Below are positions 9,085 to 21,039 of a stretch of DNA of 64,000 nt, piece by piece. Origin of the DNA: CAWAMR01 sp963783095 (lineage in GTDB: Bacteria > Planctomycetota > Planctomycetia > Gemmatales > Gemmataceae); contig CAWAMR010000018.1 in the NCBI GenBank assembly GCA_963783095.1, forward strand, positions 248,001 to 312,000, written 5' to 3'. The notes below the pieces were generated by a model, which saw nothing but the letters and a program-made list of their open reading frames with translations, was not told where the DNA came from and searched no databases. The number at the start of each line of letters is the position of its first letter. The stretch's first letter is position 1. A program made the position numbers and the translations under genes.

Positions 9085-11342
9085 ATGATCAGCGCATCGC
9101 TTTGCATTGAACTCGCCGAATTGGAAGCATTCTCTCTCGGCCGAGTTTCCGACGAAGAAGCCGGCCAAATCGAAGACCATCTGGGCCACTGCCCCGATTG
9201 CCTGGAGCGGATGCAGCAACTTTCCAATCGGGACACCTTGATCGAGGCGTTCCGTTCGCACACGCTGACGATTCGCCCCAAGGTCGATCCGGAGCGCATC
9301 CAAAACGCGATCGCGATCGCCACACAATTGTACGCCGGCTCCGCCACGGAAGCGAATCCACCTCAATACATCGTCAGCGAACTGAGACAGTTGGGCGAAT
9401 ATCAACTCGTGAAAGTTTTGGGCCAAGGCGGAATGGGGGTAGTCTACGAGGCGGATGATCTTCGACTCCAGCGCAAAGTGGCGATCAAGGCACTTCTGCC
9501 CCGGCACATCAGCAACGAAGATTCGCAAGCCCGCTTCGTTCGAGAATCCCGGTCGATCGCCGGCCTGGAGCACGAAAACATCGTCCCGATCTATCACGTC
9601 GGCGCAGGATCGCGGGATACCGTTCTTCGTGATGCCGCTTTTGGTCGGCGAGACCCTTGAAACCAAGTGGCGTCGCGACGGTGCGTTGTCGGTTGCGGAA
9701 ATCCTCCGTATCGGTATTGCCGTCTCGGAGGGTCTCGCCAGCGCTCATCGGCGCGGCATCGTTCATCGCGATGTCAAGCCCAGCAACGTGTGGCTCGAAA
9801 GCAGCGGTCAGGCAACGGGAAAACTTTCATCGGTAAAACTCCTCGATTTCGGCCTGGCGCACGATCCTCACGAAGATGCTCACCTTACCCAGGAAGGCGT
9901 GTTGATTGGGACTCCTGCATTCATGTCGCCGGAGCAGGCGAGCGGCTTGCCGGTCGATGTTCGAAGTGATCTCTTTAGCCTGGGAACGGTTCTGTATGTC
10001 TGCGCCAGCGGACAGCTTCCTTTCTCCGCTGCGACGGCCATTGCAACGCTTCGCGCCATCGCGGAAAAAACGCCGACACCGCTTGCGGAGTTGAATCCAG
10101 GTCTGCCCAGTCCGCTGGTCGCCATCATCGAAAGACTTCTCGCCAAAGATCCCGCCCAGCGTTTCGCAAGTGCCGAGCAAGTCGCAGGCGAGTTGCGACG
10201 AGTTTCCGCAGACACGATGCCGAACGTGCCGCAGTTCAACTTCTTGTCTTTTGCGGGGTCGGTGGCAGGCGATCGCGGCAGCGCTATTGTTGATAACTGC
10301 GATCGGCCTGGGTGTCTGTGAAGCAACGGGCATCACCCATCTCACCGGGCTTCGGGAGACCATCGATAGACCGGCCCCTTTGCCCGACGTTTCACAACGA
10401 TCAACCGAGATCGAACCGAATCCAGCGCAACTCATCGTGGCCGTGGATGAGAAGAAGGATGTCGAGGAACAAAAAGCACCGGCCGTGTATCCTGTGGCCC
10501 TGTTGGCCTTTGAAGACCGCGGCACAAAGGATGCTGCGAAGGTTGTCGACTTGCTTTTCGCCAAACTGTCGGCCAACGATGCGCTGTATCTTGTCGATCG
10601 AGTCGATCTGAAAAAGGTGCTGGCGGAAGCGGAGTTAAACATCTCAGGCGCAGTGAAAAGCGGTGAAGCCACCAAGGTCGGCCAGTTGACCGGAGCCAAG
10701 CTGTTGATAACCGGTTCGGTCATTCTGGTCGAGAAGAAAATCACGCTGGTTGCCAAGCTGATCGGGACGGAGACAAGCCGGGTGTTTGGCGTTTCGGTTG
10801 AGGGAAAGGTCAACGACGATTTGACCACGCTGGTCGATCAATTGGCCGTCAAACTGGGTGAAAAAATCACCGAAAAAGCCGCCGACCTCGTCGCCAAGGC
10901 CGTTCCCGAGAAAGATCGAATCGCCACGCTCAAAGGCAAACTGAAAAAGTTTACGCAACGACCTTCCGTCTTCATTCAAGTGGGCGAACGGCACGTCGGC
11001 CTGGCCCGCATCGATCCTGCTGCTCAAACGGAACTGACCCTCTTTTGCAAAGAGACCGGCTTCACTGTCATGGATGATGAGGATGGAATGAAGAGCAAGG
11101 CAGACTACATCATCAAGGGTGAAGGAATCAGCGAAACCGCTGCTCGAAACGGCAATCTCGTGTCGGTCAAAAGCCGGGTGGAAGTCAAAGTGGTCGAGCG
11201 CAAGACCGGCAAAGTGGTGGTGGTCGATCGCCAAACGGTAGTCATCGTCGATCTGACGGAACAGATTGCCGGTAAGAGCGGGTTACAGGAAGCTGCCGCC
11301 CAGATCGCCGAAAGGCTGCTGCCGAAGTTGCCCAAAGAATAG
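9085..11342 (+). CDS. Membrane Ser/Thr protein kinase with zinc-finger N-terminus and CsgG-like C-terminal domain (two frameshifts)
   Basis: Domains in order: a putative anti-sigma-type zinc finger (HLGHCPDC, about residues 32-39); a kinase domain with P-loop GQGGMG (113-118), catalytic Lys in VAIK (135), HRDVKPSN, DFGLA and APE-equivalent SPEQ; a transmembrane helix (AALLLITAIGLGV); and a CsgG/HfaB-like domain from about 10480 on. The CsgG part has FAKLSANDALYLVDR and VGQLTGAKLLITG. Breaks occur near 9610 (just before PFFVMPLL) and near 10250 (just before the membrane helix). The start at 9085 gives the zinc finger its normal position. The C-terminal domain is nearly duplicated as the free protein at 21040. 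By topology the CsgG-like domain should lie outside the cytoplasm and the kinase inside, suggesting an envelope sensor controlling the ECF factor upstream. Confidence 0.85.
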
Positions 11343-11415
11343 CCTGTCTATGCTTCTAGTCGAAGGTTCAATCGGCCTGAGGTTTGACGCTTCGGATCTC
11401 CTGGGAATTCTGACC

Positions 11416-14400
11416 ATGCGATTTTCACTATGTCTGGTGAGCTGGGGAGTCTTGATCGCAATGCCGCTGCCGGCAGCGGAGCCGGTGGCGCTGAAGCTGC
11501 CGGAACCCAAGCCCCGCGCGAGCTTGACCGATTCCGATGTCGGATTTGGATGCGGTGTCTTTAGTCCCAATGGCAAGATGTTCGCGACCGGAAGCTGGGA
11601 CGGAACGATTCGGATATGGGACATCGAAAAGACCAAGTTGGCGCACGTCATCAAGGGACACAAGGCACCGGTTCGCGGCCTGGCCTTCCTGTTCGACGGC
11701 AAACAAGTCATCTCCGTGAGCGAAGATCGTACGATCAAGTTTTGGAACCTGGCAACGAATAAGCAAGATGGCGATACCATTGAATTCGGTCTGGAGGTCT
11801 ATGCCCTGGCTCTGTCGAACGATGGCAAGTGGTTCATTGCGGGTGGCGGCGACTGGCGCAAGCAAGTCAAAGGCGAAGCCAGACTATTCGATACGGCAAC
11901 GAGGAAAGCGATCAAGACCTATCGAGGCTACAAGGCGACGCCCTTTGGCTTTTCTTTCTCAGCGGATGGTAAAACCATAGCCATCGCCGATGGCACAGGG
12001 CCAATGACGCTGTGGGAACACGAGAAGCCCGATGGATTCACGACGATCAATCCCAAAACGAACTCTCGTTCGATGAGCTTTGCCGCTGGCGGCAAGATGC
12101 TCATCAACGGCAACGAAGATGGAACTTTGCAACTTTGGGACACAACGTATCGGGTCGAAGAGGCCAAAGTTTCCGCGCACCAAAGCTGGATTTTTGGTCT
12201 GTGCGAGTCGAGCGATGGCAAGCTGTTGGCCACTGCCGGCATGGACTCCACGATCAAACTTTGGAGCCTGGCGGAGCTGGAAGATCTGCCTCCCGTCACG
12301 CTGCACGGACACAAAGGCAATGTGTGGTTTGCGCGCTTTTCTCCCGATGGAAAGACGCTGGTTTCGGGTGGAGATGACAAGGTTCTGCGGGTCTGGGATG
12401 TCACACGCCAGATGAGGAAATATCTCGAAGGTTCCCCAAAACAAAAATACTCACAAGCGCCGATTCCTTCTGGCAAAACAACCAGGCTTGCCATAGTCGC
12501 TCGTGAATCCACGGATACCACGCTGGCGATACTGGATCTGGCCGAAGTGGATTTGGCCGAAGACAAAAGGCTCCAGCTACTCGACCGAAAATCGATCGAT
12601 CGGATTCTGGCCGAGCAAAAACTGAGTCTGTCGGGACTGGTCGATGCGAACACCGCGGTCAAGATTGGAAAATTGCTGGCCGTCGAGATGTTCGCGGTCG
12701 TGGAAACCAGCGGCAAAGAGAAGGAAGTGGTTGGATTTGCTATTTACGATGCTGCGACGGGAATCAAATATGCAGATCGAAGTCTGCCCGAAAAGGGATT
12801 GAGACAACAAGTCAAGGAAGTTCTGGAAACGACGCGAAATGCCGTTGAGAAACGAGCCAGGGGCCGAAAAGATCTCCGAACGATCTGTTTGATGGGCGTT
12901 CGCAACGCCGAGCTTTCCAGGGATCGAGACACCACTTGTCGATCGCTGGCCATGCTGCTGGAAAGGCAGTTGATCAGTTCCGCCAACGTGACCTTGTTGG
13001 AACGCAAACGGCTCGAGTTTCTCAACAAGGAAAAGTCATTACCCAGTGAAGGCACCACCCACGACTTGTTGAGCTCATTGATGGTCTTGGATCTCGAATT
13101 TGGCAGGGCCAAGGCCGGCCACGGGCTTCGAGCGACCGCGACCATCAGCGACGGCGTCGGCAAGACATTGCAGCGCCTGACCGTTGAAGGAAAGGACAGC
13201 TCCGGCGCGGATATTGTCGAACCCCTTTTTCAAGGGCTGTCGAAGTTTCTCCAGGTAGCAGCAGCGCCCAGGCCGGTGAACCGAAGGCGAGAAAGTGCGC
13301 GCTTTTTTCGCGAAGCGGAACTGGCCTTGAGCCACAACGACTGGTCCGCCGGGATCCAGGCTCTTGAAGCATCCTTTGCCTTGAATCACACCGATGAGGA
13401 AATCAGGGCGAGATTGGCGGGTGCCATGAGTGAATCGGCTTTCAATATGCTGAAACCGCAATTCACATTGTCCCCCGACCGAAGGACGACTCTATACCGC
13501 GTTCCCAACGAGGATTTGAAGACCTACTTTGCGCTGAAAACAAGGGCCATCAATATCTATATTGGGGCACTCGATCAGCTCAAGGATAAGTCCGCACAGA
13601 ATCTGAACAACATTGCGAATACCTTCCAGAATGTGTTTTGGTTCTCGCATTACCGGAGCCTGCTTCATGTGGCCCCGCAGGATCTCGATGCCGCAGCAAT
13701 CGACTTGCGCGCGGAATTTGAGGCGCATTTTTCGCAAGTGATGCAAAAGGAATTAGCGCTCTGGGAACCGGCGATCCGCAAGGATCCAGCGCAAATCGCC
13801 GGGTATACTGCCGTGGTCATGCGCGATGCACGCTATCTGGAGGCAGCCTACGAGCCGCACGGCGCAGCCTTGATGGTGCCCATTTCCAGACATTATCTGG
13901 CGCTTTCGCAACTGAAAGGCATCGATTTGAACAGTATGGTGTCCGGTCTCCAGTCAACTCTGCCTCGTCGCCCCGAATTTCTTGAATTCCATCGAGAATT
14001 GAAAAAAAGCCCGCATCCCGCGCCTCCAGGTTTACGGCTATTATGCGGCGATGATGGTGGAAGGAGAGGCGAAGAAATTCGGGCCGGCAGATTATGCTCC
14101 ACCCTACCAGGAATTCAAACTCGTCGCTCAAAACGCTATTGCGAATGCCGAAAACAACGCCAAACCTCGCGAGAAAACACTGATTCAGCAATTGTGTTAT
14201 TTCATGCTCGACGAGGCGACTCATTACGTGAAATTCGACTCGGTCGGGCGAAAACAGCAGGAACAATTCGAACTATGCGAATTCATGCTCAATCACAAGC
14301 ACACGATTCGCGCCATATTGAACGACGTCGCATTCGGCTGGGTGGCGTATTCGGGAAATGACCCGTATCTCGAAAAACGATATCAGATGATCGAGCGCGG

Positions 14401-16579
14401 GCTTAAACTTCTGGAGCTCCCCGAACATCGTGATAATATCGATTTGTCCATTGGCCGAGCCGAATTGATCGACAAAAAGAATCAAATGCTCCGGCTCAAC
14501 CCAGCGCTCAAAACCTTGGGTGGCTCAGCGCTCTCCGAGCTCCCGTCGGGTACCGAGGTTCGTTCATTGTTTCAGTTGGCCAGTCATCCAAAACTGAATT
14601 TCTTGCGAAAGCCCCGTTTCGCCGACGGCTCCGTTTACTTTCCGGTCATCGGCCAGAAAGACAAATCCTATTACCTGCATCTGATGAAAATCGATTTGCC
14701 CAACGGCTCCCCGGAACTGCTTGGAGAAGCGACCATCGATTTGACGGGAAGGGAGTACCGGGAACTCCTCATTGACCCGGTGATTACGGATATGTGTGTC
14801 ACGAAGGAGAAAATCTTTGTTGCCGCACCTTCGGATTTGCTGGTGTTCGACCGCACGAAAAGGTCGACAGGCAAGTCGATCATCGCGAAAATGGACTTGC
14901 CTTCCAAAGCGATAAGGGCCTTCACCGTTGTCGGCGAAAAGCTATATGCAGGACTTGTGGGTGGTTATTTGGTCGAAATCGATCTTGCCGGGGAGACTTT
15001 CAAGGTACTTGCTTCAAGCCGGCGCAAAGAAAACCTTTCACCCTTCGACGATGGAGAAGTTTTTTCGACACCTTGTTTCTTTCCGGATCCCGGACACAAC
15101 CGGATCCTGTTCGTTCTCTATCAGCGCCCAATATCGGTTGCTTATGGTCCCTTCACGGCTTTTCCTCGGGAGCCCACCAATGGACTGTGGGAATATAATT
15201 ACCTCTCGAAAAAGTTTACCAAGCACATCGAACTGTTTTGGAACAGCGTCAATTCCGGCAGTTTCATGCAGGATGGCCGGCTATTGCTCGGTTCGATGTA
15301 TTCCGCCCTGGCGTTCGACCTGAAGACGAATAAAACCGCGTTGCTGTGGGCTGCCTTTGCACCAGGACCATTTCTGCCGCGCGATTCAGCTCGAAATCGA
15401 GAGTCGTATTTCCCGAGCGGAACACCGCGGCTCTATCTCAATGGCTGGTTGTGGACTTCCGTCCCGTTCGGGCGGATGGCCCTGGAGCAAAACAAGCACG
15501 AAGTCTATGAGAACCTGGCCAAGACACTCCAGCAATCGGCACTGAGCTGGGGGCTGGATTCCCTTTGCCTGACCGCTCCCGATGAACTGCTGGCCGGCGA
15601 TATGGCTGGGATTTGGCTGGTGAAGCTGCGCAAGCAAGTCGCTGTGTTGCCCATCGAAGCGATTCAGGGCTCAACTTTCGAGCATGCCGAGAATGTCCAG
15701 GCCATTGCCATCTGTTCCGATGGAAAACATGCTGTTGCCGGCGACACGGTTGGGAATTTGCGAATCTGGGATCTGCACAGCCAGAAGACGGTGCATACCA
15801 TCGAAGGCAACAATTCAGCAATAATGTCGCTGGCATTTTCGCCGGACGGGCTGTTATTCGCGGCCTCGGAATTGGATGGGAGCGTTCGAGTTTTCGGCAC
15901 CGAAACCGGAAAGCCGGTTCAGAAACTCCCCAAGCAACCATTGGCCGTCAATCGGCTTGTCTTTTCTGCGGACGGCAAAAAACTGGCCACCGCTGGCGAT
16001 GACAAAACCATTCGGATCTGGGAAACGGTCACTGGACGAGCACTGGCGATTTGCAAGGGTCATAGCCAGGGAGTCAAGTCGCTGGCGTTTTCTCCGGACG
16101 GCAAGCAACTGGTTTCGGGCAGCCCCGATAACACGATTCGCATCTGGGATGCCGCCACAGGCAGGATGGAGCGTCCATTTCCGGGCAAGCATTCGATCAT
16201 CCATCTTGCATTCATCGAACAAGGCAAATCGCTCTTGACCCTTGGCGACGATCGGGTCATCCGGGTCTGGGATATGAATTCCATGAAAGAGGTACGCCTC
16301 ATCGGCACTCAAGGCGAAACCGTGGTTGATTTTGCGGTGTCGCCCGATGAAAAATGGCTGGCGACGGCCTCGAAGGAATGTCGTCTACGGCTCTGGGATA
16401 TGCGAACCGGGCAAGAGGTGCGTCAGACCCTGGCTCATCCTGAGCCGTTGACGTCGGTGCGGTTCACGACCGATGGCCGATTCATCGTGACAGGGAGTGA
16501 AGATCGCAAGACGACTCTCTGGAAAGTGCCGGCAGACCTTATGCTTCCGGCAAAAGAATCCGTGCCTGTGAAACCGTGA
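11416..16579 (+). CDS. Giant secreted WD40/CsgG-like protein, about 1720 aa (frameshifted)
   Basis: Start at 11416 (ATG opening a signal peptide ending near LPAAEP). Order of parts: an N-terminal WD40 propeller (repeated SPDGK..VSGG and IRIWD motifs, about residues 30-340); a CsgG-like domain with LAEQKLSLSGLVD (about 355-480); a second CsgG-like unit with LLERKRLEFLNKE; an alpha-helical middle; and, after a break near 14025, a C-terminal region ending in another seven-bladed WD40 propeller (about 15680-16570). The break is placed by alignment with the next gene, where KFGPADYAP follows KHPHPVFHL directly. It sits downstream of the kinase with about 70 bases between them. Role unknown; the CsgG domains suggest envelope assembly or a scaffold for the kinase's CsgG-like sensor. 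Confidence 0.8.
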
Positions 16580-16629
16580 TGGTCGATTGGGTGAGCCTCA
16601 AGAACCGCGTTGTTGAAGGAGCCGGAACC

Positions 16630-19600
16630 ATGCGATTTGCACTGACTTTGCTGAGCCTGATACTGCATCATCTGACTGCCGGGGCTGCCGTCGAGCCGAA
16701 GGTAATTTCGGGCATCAGCACTCCGAAAATCGCTTTGATAGCCAACGATCGCTCCGAAACCACGAAGACGCTGCTGGATTTGGCGCAGGTTGAATTGAGC
16801 AACGACAAGGGGCTGGCACTGCTGGAACGACAGGCGATCGATCGCGTCCTGACCGAACAGAAATTGAGCCTGTCGGGACTGGTCGATGGCAACACCGCCG
16901 TGAAAGTCGGGAGACTTCTTCGCGTGGACCTGTTCGCCATTGTGGAGACCTGGGGAGCGAAAAACGAGGCTTTTGCCGTAATCGTCTACGATGCCGGTAC
17001 CGGGATGAAATTCGCGGATCAATCCCTTCCGGAGGGGGGCAAACTAGCCGATCACGTCACCACCATTGTCGAAGCCGTGCGGATGGCGGTCGACAAACGC
17101 GGACAAGGATTGAAGAATCTCAAGACGCTCTCCGTCATGGGCGTGCGGAATGCCGATTTGCCCCGCGATCGCGACACAACCTGTCGATCGCTGGCCATGA
17201 TATTCGAACGTCGGGTTTTGGGTTCTCTCAATATCGGAATACTGGAACGCAAACGACTCGAGTTGCTCAACAAAGAAAAACAGTTACCGACCGAGGGCGA
17301 CAACCAGCAACTGCTGACATCGCTACTGGTACTCGACCTGGAATTCGGCAGAGCAAAGACTGGTAAAGGTCTGAGAGCCATTGCGATCGTGAGCGATGGT
17401 GCCGGGAAAGAACTCCATCGCGTAAGCGTCGAAGGCAAGGAAACCGCGGGTGCCGACGTCGTTGAGCCGCTGGTGCTGGGGTTGTTGAAATATCTGAAGG
17501 GGACTTCGTATCCCAAGCCGGTAGACCGGGTTCGCGAAGCAAACCGCTTTGTGCGCGAAGGTGAAATTGCCTGGAGTCACAAAGATCGAATTCCCGCGAT
17601 CGAAGCAATGGAAGCGGGCTATGCGCTCGATTCGTCGAATCCTGAAACTCGTGCCAAGCTGGCGATCTATCTGAGCGAACACGGGGCCAGGACGTTGCAT
17701 CCTCTCCGAACCTTCTATGGCGGCAGGAAACCGATGATTCGCGCCAAGCCGGAGGATGTGAACCTTGCCTTACGGAGCACCATCCGATCATTGCAATTCT
17801 ACATCGACGACATCTCGAATCCTCCGGAATTGACGGCGAAGGGTGCCGGGATGATCGAGAACCGATACATGCTTGTTTTTTATACGCATCTCTTCAACAA
17901 TCTGGGCGTTCTCGATGAACGCGACGTGAACGATGAAGGGCAGGTTCTGCGTGAGGAATTGCGGGAAACGCTTACGCGCTCCATTCAAGCCGAGGCAAAA
18001 GCGTGGAGCGGAGTCCTGCGGAAAGACCCCGCGCAGTTCGGACAGTTCAGCATTCGCTTCAACCAGCGCGCTTCCCAACTGAACTTCGATCACGACTCGA
18101 AGGATGTTCGCATCTTGAGAGTCATCGGCAAGTCCTGGCTGGAATTATCGCTTCTGCCGGGAATCGTTTTCGATCTGCCCAACCTGCCCTACCAAATTCC
18201 GGCAATGATCCCTTGCCGGCCCGAATTCATGGACTTGTACGAACAGATGAGCAAACACCCGCATCCCGTTTTTCATCTGCACGGAATGCGAGGCATCCTC
18301 TACTTCGAGGGGATCAAGAACAAGTTTGGACCTGCCGATTATGCACCGGGTTATCAAAAGTTCAAGCTCGCCGCCCAAAAAGCCATTGAAGATGCCGGGA
18401 AGTTGAACAAGCCCTCGGATAGGGCATGGATTCAGGCGGCCTGCTATCGAATCTGGTACGATGCTCGGTTTCTTATCAAATGGGAAGCGGGTACTGAGCA
18501 AATGCAAGAGGGGTTGGAAGTTTGCGAGTTCATGCTCAACCACAAGCATATTGTTCGAGAGGTGTTGGTTCCCCAAGTCGAAATCGACTTCGAAAAGGAT
18601 CCGTTTTGTCTGCGAAAACTCCAACTGCTGGAACGTGCCCTGACGGTGATCGGACTTCCCGAAAACCGGAACGACCAACAGATGCGGACGGCTCGGGCCG
18701 AGTTGTATACCCGAAAAACCAAGCTGTTAGTTCTTTATCCCGAATTGAGAAAGCTGGTAGCACAGACACCCGTTCCCTGGACCAGTGTTTCGTCAATTTT
18801 CACGACCAAGAAATACCCTGACCTGGTCGCGGTTCGCAAAGCGGTGATTGTCGAAGACTTTCTCTACGCAGCTGTGCTGGGACGACGAGATAACAAGACC
18901 TTCGTCCAGCTTGTGCGCGTGAAGTTGCCGGACGGCGAGCCCGAACTTCTCGGTAAGGCGGACATCGCCTACCAAGAGCGGTCCGTTGGATTCATGAGGT
19001 ACGATGAGCATATTCTCACCGACATCTGTTTCACCAAGGACAAGATCTACGTGGCCACTTTCGCTTGGGGGATTTTGGCATTCGACCGAGAGGGAAAGGG
19101 TGCCGGCTACTCCATCACGACCAAGCTCGAGTTGCCGGCAAACAAGATTCAGTCGTGTATCGCCATCGACGGCAAGATCTACGCCGGGTTGGAAGGTGGA
19201 TACCTGGTCGAGATCGATCCCCAAGCCCAGAGGTTCGAGACACTGGCCTCCAGCCGGCGAAAAGAGAAGTTGTCGCCCTTTGACGACGGTGAAGCATTCC
19301 GGATTCCCTACTTCTTTGCCGATCCGCAGCGCGATCGCATCGTGTTCATTCTTTACCAACGGCCTGACTTTATCTACTATCCGGCGAATACCAAGTTTGC
19401 CTCGCCCCCAACCAACGGAGTCTGGGAGTACAACTATAAAACCAAACGATTCGCCAAGCACCTCGATCTGTTCAAGGACGCATTGAATATCGGAACCCTC
19501 CAGGATGACGGCCGACTGCTTCTGGCCTGCCACCGTTCTCAGATGACCTCGGCATCTGCCGTGGCATTTAACCTGCGAACCAATCGTTCCGAACTTTTGT

Positions 19601-19923
19601 GGGCCGGCTATCCGCCGGGACCGAGTCTGCCGAGAGATAGTGCGCGCAGCCGGGAGTATTATGAAACCATGGGAACTCCCTATCTGCTGCGCAATGGATG
19701 GATTTGGTTCGGCTTTGGTCGATTTTCACTCGATACCGGCAAACAGGAGTTGTTTCCGCAATACCTTTACAAACCCGATTCAAAGTCGATCTACGCGTTG
19801 GAATTCTTGCTGGCCCACTCTTTGGATGAGTTGATTCTTGGCGATGCCGAAGGCATCTGGCTTTTCAAACTCAAACCGGAAGAGCCGATTCCATCGATCA
19901 AACCAAACAAACGGGTGCCGTGA
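16630..19923 (+). CDS. Giant secreted CsgG-like protein, paralogue of the preceding gene, lacking both WD40 propellers
   Basis: Start at 16630 is supported by AAGGAG eight bases upstream; an ATG at 16579 exists but has no site and would precede the signal peptide. It opens with a signal peptide, then a CsgG-like domain (LTEQKLSLSGLVD), a second CsgG-like unit (LERKRLELLNKEKQLP), a helical region and a beta-propeller-like region containing ASSRRKEKLSPFDDGE, which is almost identical in the upstream paralogue. There is no N-terminal WD40 propeller. The C-terminus ends shortly after GDAEGIWLFKLKPEE, exactly where the paralogue begins its WD40 propeller, and a single WD40 stub follows out of frame. 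The gene is 1097 codons long and unbroken. Function unknown; it is part of the ECF-kinase block. Confidence 0.85.
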   Translation: MRFALTLLSLILHHLTAGAAVEPKVISGISTPKIALIANDRSETTKTLLDLAQVELSNDKGLALLERQAIDRVLTEQKLSLSGLVDGNTAVKVGRLLRVDLFAIVETWGAKNEAFAVIVYDAGTGMKFADQSLPEGGKLADHVTTIVEAVRMAVDKRGQGLKNLKTLSVMGVRNADLPRDRDTTCRSLAMIFERRVLGSLNIGILERKRLELLNKEKQLPTEGDNQQLLTSLLVLDLEFGRAKTGKGLRAIAIVSDGAGKELHRVSVEGKETAGADVVEPLVLGLLKYLKGTSYPKPVDRVREANRFVREGEIAWSHKDRIPAIEAMEAGYALDSSNPETRAKLAIYLSEHGARTLHPLRTFYGGRKPMIRAKPEDVNLALRSTIRSLQFYIDDISNPPELTAKGAGMIENRYMLVFYTHLFNNLGVLDERDVNDEGQVLREELRETLTRSIQAEAKAWSGVLRKDPAQFGQFSIRFNQRASQLNFDHDSKDVRILRVIGKSWLELSLLPGIVFDLPNLPYQIPAMIPCRPEFMDLYEQMSKHPHPVFHLHGMRGILYFEGIKNKFGPADYAPGYQKFKLAAQKAIEDAGKLNKPSDRAWIQAACYRIWYDARFLIKWEAGTEQMQEGLEVCEFMLNHKHIVREVLVPQVEIDFEKDPFCLRKLQLLERALTVIGLPENRNDQQMRTARAELYTRKTKLLVLYPELRKLVAQTPVPWTSVSSIFTTKKYPDLVAVRKAVIVEDFLYAAVLGRRDNKTFVQLVRVKLPDGEPELLGKADIAYQERSVGFMRYDEHILTDICFTKDKIYVATFAWGILAFDREGKGAGYSITTKLELPANKIQSCIAIDGKIYAGLEGGYLVEIDPQAQRFETLASSRRKEKLSPFDDGEAFRIPYFFADPQRDRIVFILYQRPDFIYYPANTKFASPPTNGVWEYNYKTKRFAKHLDLFKDALNIGTLQDDGRLLLACHRSQMTSASAVAFNLRTNRSELLWAGYPPGPSLPRDSARSREYYETMGTPYLLRNGWIWFGFGRFSLDTGKQELFPQYLYKPDSKSIYALEFLLAHSLDELILGDAEGIWLFKLKPEEPIPSIKPNKRVP

Positions 19924-19985
19924 ACTGTGTGGCCTTTTCGCCCGACGGCAAGCAGATCGAAAGCCAAAAGAAACAAAACAATTGA
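19911..19985 (+). pseudogene. Remnant of a WD40 repeat after the giant gene
   Basis: One base out of frame with the end of the giant gene, the sequence reads TGAVNCVAFSPDGKQIESQK and stops at 19983-19985. That is the canonical start of a WD40 repeat (GHTGAVxxVAFSPDGK). The upstream paralogue has seven such repeats at the equivalent place. I infer that the propeller was deleted, leaving this stub, or that the gene end carries an indel that hides its last few residues. Confidence 0.65.
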
Positions 19986-20000
19986 TAGCAGGGACTTTGT

Positions 20001-21030
20001 ATGAAACGTCGATTCGGAATCGCATACGCACTGGTACTCTTCGCTGGGCCTACTTCGGTTGTGGCCGCGCCCAACCCGATCGAGATCCAGGAACCGGGGA
20101 CGAACCTGTTCGCCGAGAAAAAGGTTGAATATGTCGTCGCGCTGCATGTACCGGGGAGCTTTAAGGGCCGCCTCGATTGGGCCTTTTCTGCAGCGAATGG
20201 ACAAGTTTTCCCGCGCGGTCGCGGTGAGCAAGCCGTGGCCGGCAAAGGTGCTGGGCCAGCCGTGGTGAAACTAACTATCGAGACTCCTCCCGTCAAGCCG
20301 GGTGCCGTTCTTGAAGCCAGACTGGAGTTGTCGCTCTATGGCAATGCCCAGAAAACACCCGAAGCGGAGCTGAAGCGCAAAATCTACATCTTTCCCCCCG
20401 ATCCTTTCGTCGCGCGAATGGATTGGTTAAAGGATCTGAAGCTCGTGGTGTTTGACCCCAACGACAAGTCGAAAACGGTGGAGGCATTGGAAGCTCTGAA
20501 AGTCCCTCACGAACGGATCAAGCAGGTTGACAAGCTGGCCGATCAAAAGGAAGGAATAGTCATCGTTGGTGAAGGAGTTTCATTCAAGGACGAACGCGGA
20601 CTGGCCGAGGCACTGGTGCAACTAGCCCAGCGAGGCTGCAAAGTCATCTGTCTGGCAGTTGAGGACGGCAGCTTCGCTCTGCCCGGAATTGGTTCAGATG
20701 CAATATCCCAGGCCGGGTTGACATTTCGCCGCAATGGCGTGATTCGTCAGCTCGAACAAGCGCCTCGACCCCGAGCGCTGGGGTTCCAAAGGCTCGTTAT
20801 TCGCGCATTCGCTGCACCTCGCATCGGATGATGGAAAAGTGTTGGCAGAGGTTCAGGCCGACAGCAAGGGCTGGCCCTGGGTGGAGGTTGAGTATGTGGA
20901 CGGTGGGAAACTGATTTTCTGTCAATTCGAGTTGTCGCGGCACTGGGACGACTGTCCCACACCGCGCTATCTGTTCGCCCGGATTCTGGAATCGCTTTCG
21001 GCGTCGCAAGAAAACATGGAAACCAAGTGA
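20001..21030 (+). CDS. Secreted protein of unknown function in the kinase-CsgG block (frameshifted)
   Basis: The start at 20001 opens a signal peptide (hydrophobic core, VVAAP). No Pfam family recognised. The first 250 residues contain a beta-rich domain followed by an alternating alpha/beta part (IVIVGEGVSF, GCKVICLAVEDG) resembling a flavodoxin-like or glutamine amidotransferase-like Rossmann arrangement; this resembles the ThuA/GAT-like fold of planctomycete glycosidase accessory proteins, but I cannot confirm it. Near 20755 the frame changes: the new frame continues KRLDPERWGSKGSLFAHSLH and WPWVEVEYVDGGKLIFCQ to the stop at 21030, restoring a plausible C-terminus. It is ten bases upstream of the free CsgG-like gene, so the two are probably co-transcribed. 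Confidence 0.7.
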
Positions 21031-21039
21031 GAATCATTC

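Noticed and set aside
9085..11342. Programmed frameshifting in the kinase and other genes
   Set aside because: The break contexts share no slippery sequence or downstream structure and occur in unrelated families.
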